In this document: piece by piece, positions 43,732 to 53,076 of the stretch
Layout: each line of letters begins with the position of its first letter
Numbering within the stretch: the stretch's first letter is position 1
DNA from: Noviherbaspirillum_A sp047237965
GTDB taxonomy: Bacteria > Pseudomonadota > Gammaproteobacteria > Burkholderiales > Burkholderiaceae_D
NCBI RefSeq assembly: GCF_047237965.1
Contig: NZ_JBDFLX010000002.1
Location: forward strand, 248,001 to 312,000
Direction of reading: 5' to 3'
DNA length: 64,000 bases
Notes under the pieces: generated by a model
Databases searched by the model: none
What the model saw: the letters and a program-made list of their open reading frames with translations, nothing else
Told to the model about the DNA's origin: nothing
Position numbers and translations under genes: made by a program

Positions 43732-44790
43732 TCAGTCTTTCCTGCCTGCCAGCAAGCGGCGAACGCCGCATGCCGGGCCTGCGGCCGGACGCTTGCCTGC
43801 AAGCAGGCGCGCGCCATACAGCAGGCCGAGTGCCGCGCCGCCGGCAAGGAACCAGGCGCGGTGCATGCTGGCCCAGAGCTGCAGGCTTCCGGTATGCGCG
43901 CCGGCGCTGTACCTGCCCCGCGCCGCGTAGGGCCCGGGGACCGGCTGCCACAGGTTGGATGGCCGGTCGCGGGAGATCGGTTCATCGGTATGCTGGCCCT
44001 TGAAGCCGGTGCGCGCGAGATAGCGGTCCAGAAGCCGCGGCGCGCATTTTTCCGCCAGTATGGTCATGGCCGACGGCGCGCCGACATACAGCTCGGGACG
44101 CCGGGCATGGGCAGCCCAGTAAATGGCCCGGGCCGCCACTTCCGGCTGGTAATACGGCCCCATCGGCTTGGGATGACGCAGCAGCGTGGTCTTGCACCAG
44201 TCGAACTGCGGCGTGTTCACACCCGGCATTTCCAGGATCGTCAGGTGGATGTCGCTTCCCTCATGCAAGAGCTCTGTGCGCAGCGACTCGGTGAAGCCCT
44301 TGACCGCATGCTTGGCGCCGCAATAGGCCGATTGCAGCGGGATCGAGCGGTAGGCAAGCGCCGAGCCAACCTGGACAATGGTCCCCTGCCTGCGCGGCCG
44401 CATGCGCTTCAGGGCCGCCATCGTGCCCCATACATAGCCGTGGTACGTCACATCGGTCACGCGGCGGTAATCCTCGGGCGTGATCTTTGTCAATGGGGCG
44501 AAGATGGTCGCCATCGCATTGTTGACCCAGATATCGATCGGGCCCAGCGCCGTCTCGGCCTGTGCGGCCGCAGCTTCCACCTGCCCGGGGTCAGCCACGT
44601 CGGTAGGGATGGCGATGGCGCGGGCGCCCAGCGCGCGGGCTTCCTCGCAGGCAGCCTCCAGCCGGTCGGCATCGCGCGCCAGCAGCGCAATGGAAGCACC
44701 ATGCCTGGCGAATTCACGCGCCGTGGCACGGCCGATGCCCGCGCTGGCGCCCGTGATGACAACCACTTCGGGACGATGAGTATTAGTCAT
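43732..44790 (-). CDS. Short-chain dehydrogenase/reductase with C-terminal membrane-like extension
   Basis: The ATG at 44790 is chosen because the Rossmann motif GASAGIGRATARE (residues 14-26) follows directly. The classical catalytic motif YCGAKHAV (Y-x3-K) lies near residue 155, after the active-site serine in ALAYRSIPLQSA. The fold ends near 250. The last 100 residues add a low-complexity tail with one hydrophobic stretch (FLAGGAALGLLYGARLLAG), unusual for the family. The substrate is unknown. Confidence 0.88.
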   Translation of the reverse strand: MTNTHRPEVVVITGASAGIGRATAREFARHGASIALLARDADRLEAACEEARALGARAIAIPTDVADPGQVEAAAAQAETALGPIDIWVNNAMATIFAPLTKITPEDYRRVTDVTYHGYVWGTMAALKRMRPRRQGTIVQVGSALAYRSIPLQSAYCGAKHAVKGFTESLRTELLHEGSDIHLTILEMPGVNTPQFDWCKTTLLRHPKPMGPYYQPEVAARAIYWAAHARRPELYVGAPSAMTILAEKCAPRLLDRYLARTGFKGQHTDEPISRDRPSNLWQPVPGPYAARGRYSAGAHTGSLQLWASMHRAWFLAGGAALGLLYGARLLAGKRPAAGPACGVRRLLAGRKD

Positions 44791-45092
44791 GCGATGCCTT
44801 CGATGAAAGGAGCGGCGGCGGGAACGCGCGCGCCAGTCTCGATACTTTTGACCGGCGCTCGCCATGCCGGGTTCAATATAGTTTGTGCAAATACACCTGC
44901 GATGCGTTTTGCCAAGAACCATCGCCTTGTCGATTCATCTCAACGGTAACACCGGCGGCGAACCCGGGCAGCCGGGACGCATTCCCAGCGGTCGTCACGC
45001 GCGGCCTGTGCGGCGCATCAGGCTTGCCCGCCATGCCCATTGCAAGCCGGCCTTTGGAAAGCTTCCATCCACCTTAGCCAGAAGGAATATCG
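44791..45092. other. Divergent intergenic region
   Basis: Nothing specific is seen apart from AAGGA upstream of the next gene. Confidence 0.35.
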
Positions 45093-45542
45093 ATGAACAG
45101 CTATGCGCGGTTCGCAATCATGATTCTGACCTCGACCGTCGTCATGTTCGGAATGATGTATCTCAATACCTTTGAAGCCGACCATGTCTTCTTCAGCGAG
45201 ACGCGGGCCTGGATGGCCCTGATGATGGGCGCCGCCATGGCCTTCATCATGCTTGCCTTCATGCTGGGCATGTACACCAACCGCAGCGCCAACATCGCCA
45301 TCTTCATCGGCAGCGTCGCGGTTTTCTGCATTTCGCTCTGGCTGGTGCGCAGCCAGGCGACGGTCGACGAGGTGTCCTACATGAAAGCGATGATCCCGCA
45401 TCACTCGATCGCGATATTGACCAGTTCGCGGGCCCACATCAACGATCCGCGGGTTCGCAAGCTGGCCGACGGGATCATTGAAACCCAGCGCAAGGAAATC
45501 GCCGAGATGAAAGGCCTGGTCAGCGAACTGGGGAAAAAATAG
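45093..45542 (+). CDS. DUF305-family membrane protein
   Basis: The 149-residue product has three hydrophobic segments (starting near residues 7, 42 and 68) and a C-terminal DUF305 part with MKAMIPHHSIAILTSSRAHI then DPRVRKLADGIIETQRKEI. The histidine pair HH in this motif is thought to bind metal, possibly copper. AAGGAAT precedes the ATG. Confidence 0.9.
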   Translation: MNSYARFAIMILTSTVVMFGMMYLNTFEADHVFFSETRAWMALMMGAAMAFIMLAFMLGMYTNRSANIAIFIGSVAVFCISLWLVRSQATVDEVSYMKAMIPHHSIAILTSSRAHINDPRVRKLADGIIETQRKEIAEMKGLVSELGKK

Positions 45543-45765
45543 GCCGGCAGCGTGGGGAGCCACTTTCCAGCGGCATGGAAACGCTGCCATACGATTTCCC
45601 ACAACCATTGTCTGCCCCGGGACTGCTAGCATCCGTGTGATCAGAGGCCGGCTCGTCCGCGGGCTGCGGCCCGCTGCCGGCGCCTATTTCTTCACCGCCG
45701 GGAGGCCGCATGCCAAGTACACCACCAGTCGTCAGCAAACCGGGTGCATCACGGCCGGAATCGCC

Positions 45766-47118
<1,353 letters not shown>

Positions 47119-47191
47119 GGCCCGTTCAGTATTCGGGTTGGCGGCTGGCGTATGCAGGGACTGACAAGCCGGGCAAGCCCGGGGGTCGCGC

Positions 47192-48124
47192 CTACCCGCC
47201 CGGCGCCTTGTCGAACGAGGCGGCGAGGTAGTCGACGAAGGCTTTCACGCGGGTGGTCGAGCGGTGCTGCTGCGGATAGACCGCGTAGATGTCGGCATCG
47301 GGCGTATCGTAGCCGGGCAGCAGCCGCACCAGCCTGCCTTTCTCGATGTAGTCCTTCACATCCCATTCCGCGCGCAGCAGGATGCCGTTGCCGGCCAATG
47401 CCCAGCTGACCGCCACGCCGCCGTCGTTGGTAGTGAGATTGCCGCGGATGCGCACGTTCTCCTCGCCGGCCTCGGCGGCGGCCTTGCCCTTCTGCTTCGC
47501 ATGGGTAAAGCGCCAGACGCCGTATTCATCGCCCTGACGGATGCCGATGCAGTTGTGCTTGCAGAGTTCCTGCGGCGTTTTCGGCTCGCCATGGCGCTTC
47601 AGGTAGCCGGGCGAGGCGCACAGGATGCGGCGGTTCCGGGCGAGCAGGCGGGCCACGGCGCGGGTGTCGGGCGGCGGCCCGAAACGCACGCAGACATCGT
47701 AACTATCGTCGGACAAAGGCGGCGGCGCGACCGTCAGGTGCAGCTGCACGTCGACGTCGCTGTACTGCTGCACGAAGCTGCGCGCCAGCGGCGCGACATA
47801 GCTGCGGCCAAAGCCCAGCGTGGCATTGACCCGCAGCAGCCCCTTGGGCGTCTGCTTGGCGCCCCACAGGAAGTCTTCCAGGTCATCGATCTCGCCCAGG
47901 ATGCGGCGCGCGCCTTCCAGATAGGCCTCGCCTTCGGGCGTCAAGCTCATGCGCCGGGTGGTGCGGTTGACCAGGTTCAGGCTCAGCCGCGATTCCATCA
48001 GCGCCAGCCGCTTGCTCACGGCCGCCGTGGTGATGCCCAGTTCGCGGGCGGCGGACGCCAGGCTGCCGCATGACACCAGCGTGGAAAAGAAGCTGAAATC
48101 GGCGGGATTGATCGCCTTGGGCAT
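47192..48124 (-). CDS. LysR-family transcriptional regulator (tartrate/hydroxy-acid genes)
   Basis: This 310-residue LTTR has an N-terminal winged helix (ARELGITTAAVSKRLALMES, about 25-44) followed by the linker helix and the periplasmic-binding-like effector domain (PLSDDSYDVCVRFGPPPDT, then CIGIRQGDEYGVWRF). It is divergent from the Bug receptor gene, with 106 bases between, the classic layout for LTTR control of the genes on the other side. The co-inducer is probably the hydroxy acid metabolised by the adjacent enzymes. Confidence 0.93.
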   Translation of the reverse strand: MPKAINPADFSFFSTLVSCGSLASAARELGITTAAVSKRLALMESRLSLNLVNRTTRRMSLTPEGEAYLEGARRILGEIDDLEDFLWGAKQTPKGLLRVNATLGFGRSYVAPLARSFVQQYSDVDVQLHLTVAPPPLSDDSYDVCVRFGPPPDTRAVARLLARNRRILCASPGYLKRHGEPKTPQELCKHNCIGIRQGDEYGVWRFTHAKQKGKAAAEAGEENVRIRGNLTTNDGGVAVSWALAGNGILLRAEWDVKDYIEKGRLVRLLPGYDTPDADIYAVYPQQHRSTTRVKAFVDYLAASFDKAPGG

Positions 48125-48136
48125 AATTAACTTCAG

Positions 48137-48153
48137 GTAAATGACGGTTTTAC
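48137..48153. promoter_or_regulatory. Candidate LysR operator
   Basis: An inverted repeat GTAAA-N7-TTTAC sits in the divergent region between the LysR and Bug genes. It contains a T-N11-A box, the usual LTTR recognition shape. Confidence 0.5.
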
Positions 48154-48230
48154 TTTATAGGTGAGATTTAATTTACAGTCAACTTAGAATCGCCTCCCTG
48201 ACAGCCTCATCACATGCACAGGAGACGACC

Positions 48231-49214
48231 TTGAAGCATTCACTACCGTTGAACCGTTTGATCAGGGCAATGCTGCCCGTCTGCCTGCTTGGCGCGGCAA
48301 GCCTGTGCGCCGCGCAGGGATGGCCTGCCAAGCCGGTCACCATCGTGGTGCCGTTCCCCGCGGGCGGCACGACCGACGTGCTGGCGCGCGCGATTGCCAC
48401 CAAGCTTGGCCCCGTGATCAACCAGAGCGTGATCGTTGACAACCGTCCCGGCGCCGGCGCCACGCTGGGCGCGGCGATGGTGGCCAAGGCTGCGCCGGAC
48501 GGCCATACCCTGCTGATGGGCGCGGTGCATCACACCATCGCCACCAGCGTGTACAAGAAGCTTTCCTACAACTTTCAGAAGGACTTCGCGCCGATCACCA
48601 CGGTGGCGCTGGTGCCCAACGTGCTGGTAGTGAGCAGCACCAGGCCCTACAAGACCGTGGCCGACCTGGTCGCCGACGCCAAGTCCGCGCCCGGCAAGCT
48701 GAGCTACGGCTCCAACGGCAATGGCACGGCCCAGCACCTGATCGGCACCCAGTTCCAGATGATCAGCGGCACCAATATCCTGCACGTGCCCTACAAGGGC
48801 AGCGCGCCGCTGACTACCGACATGCTGGGCGGCCAGGTAGACATGTCCTTCGACACTGTCACCCCGGTGCTGCCATTCATCAGGCAGGGCAAGCTGAAGC
48901 CGCTGGCCGTTACCACCGCGAAGCGTTCATCGGCCCTGCCGGACGTGCCGACCATGCAGGAGGCGGGCATCGCCGGCCTGGATATCGGCACCTGGTTCGG
49001 CCTGCTGGCGCCAGCGGCCACGCCCAGGGACGTGACCGAGAAGCTCAACCGGGAAATCGTCAAGATCATTCATACCCCCGAATTCCAGAAACAGATGGCT
49101 GACATCGGCGCCGAGCCGGTCGGCAACACACAGCAGGAGATGGCCAGGCAGATCGCGGAGGAAACCGAGAAGTTTGCAGGGCTGGTCAGGAACGGCAACG
49201 TCAAAATCGATTGA
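48231..49214 (+). CDS. Bug/TctC-family tripartite transporter substrate-binding protein
   Basis: Translation begins at TTG 48231, placed 7 bases after AGGAG. The 327-residue protein has a signal peptide (LIRAMLPVCLLGAASLCAAQ) and the Bug pattern WPAKPVTIVVPFPAGGTTDV, IVDNRPGAGATLGAAMVAKA and HVPYKGSAPLTTDMLGGQVD. Bug receptors bind carboxylates such as tartrate or citrate in the periplasm, often passing them to TctAB. No membrane subunits lie here. The downstream dehydratase genes suggest a hydroxy-dicarboxylate ligand. Confidence 0.93.
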   Translation: MKHSLPLNRLIRAMLPVCLLGAASLCAAQGWPAKPVTIVVPFPAGGTTDVLARAIATKLGPVINQSVIVDNRPGAGATLGAAMVAKAAPDGHTLLMGAVHHTIATSVYKKLSYNFQKDFAPITTVALVPNVLVVSSTRPYKTVADLVADAKSAPGKLSYGSNGNGTAQHLIGTQFQMISGTNILHVPYKGSAPLTTDMLGGQVDMSFDTVTPVLPFIRQGKLKPLAVTTAKRSSALPDVPTMQEAGIAGLDIGTWFGLLAPAATPRDVTEKLNREIVKIIHTPEFQKQMADIGAEPVGNTQQEMARQIAEETEKFAGLVRNGNVKID

Positions 49215-49225
49215 ACAAGGACACC

Positions 49226-50149
49226 ATGATAGTCATTGAAGACAAGGATGCGGCAAGGGAAGCAGCGATCAGATCGCTGACCGACGTGATGGCGAAGTTT
49301 ACTTCCTATATCGGCAAGCGGCTGCCTACCGATGTGCAGCACAAGCTGGCCGACCTGCGCGGCAAGGAAACGAACCCGCTGGCCAAGGCGGTGTACCAGT
49401 CGATGAAGGAAAACCAGGAAGCGGCCGACCGGCTGGACCGGCCGAGCTGCCAGGATACCGGCGTGATCCAGTATTTCATCAATGCCGGCGCGAAGTTTCC
49501 GCTGCTGGGCGAACTGGAAGACATCCTGCGCGAAGCCACGCTGGAAGCCACCCGCAAGGGTCCGCTGCGCCACAACGCGGTGGAGACCTTCACCGAGAAG
49601 AACACCGGCACCAACACCGGTTCCAAGATTCCCTGGCTGGACTGGGAGATCACGCCCAATGAAGACAGCGTGACCATCGACGTCTACATGGCCGGCGGCG
49701 GCTGCACCCTGCCGGGCGCGGCCAAGGTGCTGATGCCGGGCGAAGGCTATGAAGGCGTGGCCGAGTTCGTGTTCGATGTGATCACCTCGCGCGGCGTCAA
49801 TGCCTGTCCGCCGCTGCTGGTGGGCGTGGGCGTGTCGACCTCGGCCGAGACCGCGGCCCGGCTGTCGAAGAAAGCCATCCTGCGGCCGGTCGATTCGCGC
49901 CACCCGAACGAGAACGCGGCGAAGATGGAAGAACTGCTGGAGGAGGGCCTGAATGAAGTCGGCCTTGGGCCGCAGGGCCTGACCGGCAATGCCAGCGTGA
50001 TGGGCGTAAACATCGAATCGTCCGCCCGCCATCCGTCGACGATAGGCGTGGCGGTTTCCACCGGCTGCTGGGCGCATCGCCGCGGCCGCATCAGGATCAA
50101 TGCCGATCTGAGCTATGACATCATTTCGCACCAGGGAGTGTCGCTGTGA
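49226..50149 (+). CDS. ttdA: L(+)-tartrate dehydratase/class I fumarase-type alpha subunit
   Basis: This 307-residue subunit of the iron-sulfur hydro-lyase family shows PSCQDTGVIQYFINAG, ETFTEKNTGTNTGSKIP, AGGGCTLPGAAKVLMPGEG and STGCWAHRR. The three cysteines in these motifs should hold the [4Fe-4S] cluster. The alternative TTG at 49211 would add five residues. It forms a heteromer with the next gene, which overlaps by four bases. Substrates could be L-tartrate or a related 2-hydroxy acid; class I fumarase subunits cannot be excluded. Confidence 0.9.
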   Translation: MIVIEDKDAAREAAIRSLTDVMAKFTSYIGKRLPTDVQHKLADLRGKETNPLAKAVYQSMKENQEAADRLDRPSCQDTGVIQYFINAGAKFPLLGELEDILREATLEATRKGPLRHNAVETFTEKNTGTNTGSKIPWLDWEITPNEDSVTIDVYMAGGGCTLPGAAKVLMPGEGYEGVAEFVFDVITSRGVNACPPLLVGVGVSTSAETAARLSKKAILRPVDSRHPNENAAKMEELLEEGLNEVGLGPQGLTGNASVMGVNIESSARHPSTIGVAVSTGCWAHRRGRIRINADLSYDIISHQGVSL

Positions 50150-50763
50150 ACGCCGTGAAAAAAATACTGACTACCCCGATCAGGGATGAAGACCTGGAAG
50201 ACCTCAACGTGGGCGACGTGGTCTACCTGACCGGGCAACTGGTGACCTGCCGCGACGTGGCGCACCGCCGCCTGATCGAGCTGGGACGCGAGCTGCCGGT
50301 CGATCTGGAGGGCGGCGCGATCTTCCATGCCGGCCCCATCGTGCGGCAGAAGGAAGACGGCGATTATGAAATGGTGTCGATCGGCCCGACCACCAGCATG
50401 CGCATGGAAAAGTTCGAGAAGGAATTCATCAGGCAGACCGGCGTGAAGCTGGTGGTGGGCAAGGGCGGCATGGGCGCGGAAACCGCCGCCGGCTGCGTCG
50501 AGAACAAGGCCGTGCATGCGATCTTCCCCGGCGGCTGCGCGGTGCTGGCCGCCACCAAGGTGGAAAAGATCGAAGGCGCCGAATGGAAAGACCTCGGCAT
50601 GCCGGAAACCCTGTGGATCAACAAGGTCAATGAATTCGGACCGCTGATCATTTCCATCGACACCAGGGGCAACAACCTGATCGAGCAGAACAAGGCGCGC
50701 TTCAACGAAAAGAAAAAGCCCACCTTGGAGCGGATCAATGCGCAGGTGAAGTTCATTTCGTAA
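50146..50763 (+). CDS. ttdB: L(+)-tartrate dehydratase/class I fumarase-type beta subunit
   Basis: The GTG start at 50146 overlaps the TGA of ttdA. The 205-residue subunit has VYLTGQLVTCRDVAHRRLIE, GAIFHAGPIVRQKEDG, VGKGGMGAETAAGCVENKAV and WKDLGMPETLWINKVNEFGP. It matches the C-terminal swivelling domain of class I fumarases (TtdB/FumA-C). It completes the dehydratase. Confidence 0.9.
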   Translation: MNAVKKILTTPIRDEDLEDLNVGDVVYLTGQLVTCRDVAHRRLIELGRELPVDLEGGAIFHAGPIVRQKEDGDYEMVSIGPTTSMRMEKFEKEFIRQTGVKLVVGKGGMGAETAAGCVENKAVHAIFPGGCAVLAATKVEKIEGAEWKDLGMPETLWINKVNEFGPLIISIDTRGNNLIEQNKARFNEKKKPTLERINAQVKFIS

Positions 50764-50898
50764 GGATGGGGCGCGAGCGCGTGGGCATGGCCGGAAAGCC
50801 CACGGCGATGCCTTGGCGCATCGCCGCCGATTCTGCTCTGCCTGTCTCATCCGCCGGCCGGCAGGCACGGCGCAGCCGTGCCGCCCTCAATTCCGCTT

Positions 50899-51267
50899 TC
50901 AGTCTTTCTGCGGATCGTGGCCCCAGTTCATCAGGGAATAGCGCCAGTCGCTGGTGGCAGGGTCGCTCTTGCTCGGACCCTGCGCCAGATGGCGGTGGAC
51001 GTAGCCGACGACCTTGCGCATGTGTGCAAGGTCGTCCTCGCTCAGCTCCGCCGCCGGCCGGTGCAGCAGCTCGATGATGCGCCGGCCCGACTGGTGGCCG
51101 ACCGATTCGCCGGCGCCATGCTTTTGTCCCACGCGCCTGGAATCCTCGCTGGCCAGCCATTTCTCAAGCTGCGCAGGCGTCATGTTCACTGCCTGCTTGA
51201 AATCGGCAATGGTCTTCTTCCTTTCTTCCTTCCGGTCCTTGTCATCGGTATTGGCGTTTCCGGTCAT
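50899..51267 (-). CDS. DUF3140-family protein
   Basis: The start at 51267 follows GGAG 7 bases upstream. The 122-residue protein carries the family signatures MTPAQLEKWLASEDSRRVGQ, GESVGHQSGRRIIELLHR, DLAHMRKVVGYVHRHLAQ and WRYSLMNWGHDP. It is small, basic and soluble; some members are annotated as DNA-binding, which is unproven. It is convergent with ttdB and unrelated to tartrate use. Confidence 0.88.
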   Translation of the reverse strand: MTGNANTDDKDRKEERKKTIADFKQAVNMTPAQLEKWLASEDSRRVGQKHGAGESVGHQSGRRIIELLHRPAAELSEDDLAHMRKVVGYVHRHLAQGPSKSDPATSDWRYSLMNWGHDPQKD

Positions 51268-51549
51268 CTGCTTCTCCATTGAAAAAGTCTTATGCCTGCA
51301 TGGGCAGGCCAAGGGCCGGAGCACGTTGGCCGGCACCCGATTTGGACAAGGAGACGCAGCAAGGTTTCCTGCCGGCTTCCGGCCTGATGCCGGCTGGCGC
51401 AACAGGAGCGCAATTTTTCCGGCGCGCGGGCGCGCCGCCGGCGTGTGGGAGGAGGGGGAAGGCCGCTCGCCGGGCGGCGGGCGGGCATGACGGCAGGCGC
51501 CCGGCGCAGGCGGTCGAACCCGCCGCGCAAGGCCGACAGCGCGCTTGGC

Positions 51550-52623
51550 TCAGGCTTGCGGCGCGGCGTTGCCGATGTAGTCGCACACGGCGCGGGTCAC
51601 GTCCGCCGTGTTGGCCTTGCCGCCCAGATCGGGCGTATGCACCTTGCTTGCCGTAACCGCTTCGACCGCCCGCATCAGGGTTTGCGCGGCGGCGGTTTCG
51701 CCGAGGTGCTCCAGCATCATGGACGCGGTCCAGAAAGTGGCGATCGGATTGGCCACGCCCTTGCCGGTGATGTCGAAGGCGGAGCCGTGGATCGGCTCGA
51801 ACATCGATGGGAACTGGCGTTCCGGGTTGAGGTTGGCGGTGGGCGCAATGCCCAGGCTGCCCGACAGCGCGGCCGCCAGATCGGACAGGATGTCGGCATG
51901 CAGGTTGGTGGCCACCAGCACGTCCAGCGACTTGGGCTTTAAGACCATGCGCGTGGTGACCGCGTCCACCAGTTCGCGGTCGGTCCTGACATCGGGATAA
52001 TCCCTGGCGACTTCGTAAAAGATTTCATCCCACATCACCATGCCGAAGCGTTGCGCGTTGGACTTGGTCACCAGGGTCAGGTGCTTTGCCGGACGCTTGC
52101 GCGCCAGCTCGAATGCGAAGCGATGGATGCGTTCCACGCCGGCACGGGTGAACACCGCCACTTCGGTGCCGACCTCGATCGGCAGGCCGCGGTGGGCGCG
52201 GCCGCCATTGCCCGAGTACTCGCCTTCGGAGTTCTCGCGGATGATTACCCAGTCGATGTCCTCGCCATTGGTCAGCGGGCTTTTCACGCCGGGCAGCACG
52301 CGCGCCGGCCGTACATTGGCGTACTGGTCGAAGCCCTGCGCAATCGGCAGGCGCAGGCCCCACAGCGATACATGGTCCGGCACCTGCTGGCTGCCGACCG
52401 CGCCGAAGAAGATGGCGTCGAACTGTTTCAGCCTTTCCAGGCCGCCTTCCGGGATGTAGTGTCCGTGTTCCAGGTAGTAGGCCGAGCTCCAGGGGAAGTG
52501 TTCCACCTCGAGCCGAAAGCCGCCGTCCTTGTTGGCCAGCGCCGTCAGGACTTCCAGCCCGGCAGCGATGACTTCCGGACCGATGCCGTCGGCGCCGATC
52601 GCCGCAATTTTGTGTGTACGCAT
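51550..52623 (-). CDS. ttuC: Tartrate/D-malate dehydrogenase (TtuC/DmlA type)
   Basis: This 357-residue beta-decarboxylating dehydrogenase shows AAIGADGIGPEVIAAGLEVL at the N-terminus, FGAVGSQQVPDHVSLWGLR, RENSEGEYSGNGGRAHRG and ILSDLAAALSGSLGIAPTAN. It ends with EPIHGSAFDITGKGVANPIA. The SLWGLRLPIAQGFDQYANVRP stretch is the pattern of tartrate/D-malate dehydrogenases rather than isopropylmalate dehydrogenase. It oxidises tartrate or D-malate using NAD and divalent metal. With the TtdAB-like dehydratase on the other strand it makes up a tartrate-use region. Confidence 0.92.
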   Translation of the reverse strand: MRTHKIAAIGADGIGPEVIAAGLEVLTALANKDGGFRLEVEHFPWSSAYYLEHGHYIPEGGLERLKQFDAIFFGAVGSQQVPDHVSLWGLRLPIAQGFDQYANVRPARVLPGVKSPLTNGEDIDWVIIRENSEGEYSGNGGRAHRGLPIEVGTEVAVFTRAGVERIHRFAFELARKRPAKHLTLVTKSNAQRFGMVMWDEIFYEVARDYPDVRTDRELVDAVTTRMVLKPKSLDVLVATNLHADILSDLAAALSGSLGIAPTANLNPERQFPSMFEPIHGSAFDITGKGVANPIATFWTASMMLEHLGETAAAQTLMRAVEAVTASKVHTPDLGGKANTADVTRAVCDYIGNAAPQA

Positions 52624-53076
52624 GTTGTCTCCAGTTAATTTTCCATGGGCAGGGCCGAGCCGCGTTCCGTAATGACAACAGGACAAGGCAGCTGCGGCCT
52701 TCTTCGCAGCGCAGATTGTAGGGCTTGCCGCGCCATGTTGGGCGGACATGGATTCACACTGCAATGTCGTTGAAGTTAATAATGGCGGCGAATCCGGCTG
52801 GCCGGCCTTTCGCAAGATCCAATCGTCCCATGACCAATATCGGAAAAGGTATGGCAATGCTGGATAAAAAATTGGGCTTTGCGTGCGCTGGAAAAGCCAA
52901 TCGTTCCGGAGATTGTCGAAGCCGCCCAGTAACCTGCCTTGCAAGATCCCGATTATAAAGCGCTGTCTAACGAACGCAGGAATTTCCTTACATAAAATGC
53001 TGCGTCGAATTTATGTCCGTTAATCGATTTACCTAAGTTAAACTCTGAGCGCCTGTCTGCTTAACCCTGCGTTTTC
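52624..53076. other. Gene-less divergent region
   Basis: No gene is supported. The right 150 bases are AT-rich and should hold the promoter of the GGDEF-EAL gene. No specific operator was recognised. Confidence 0.4.
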
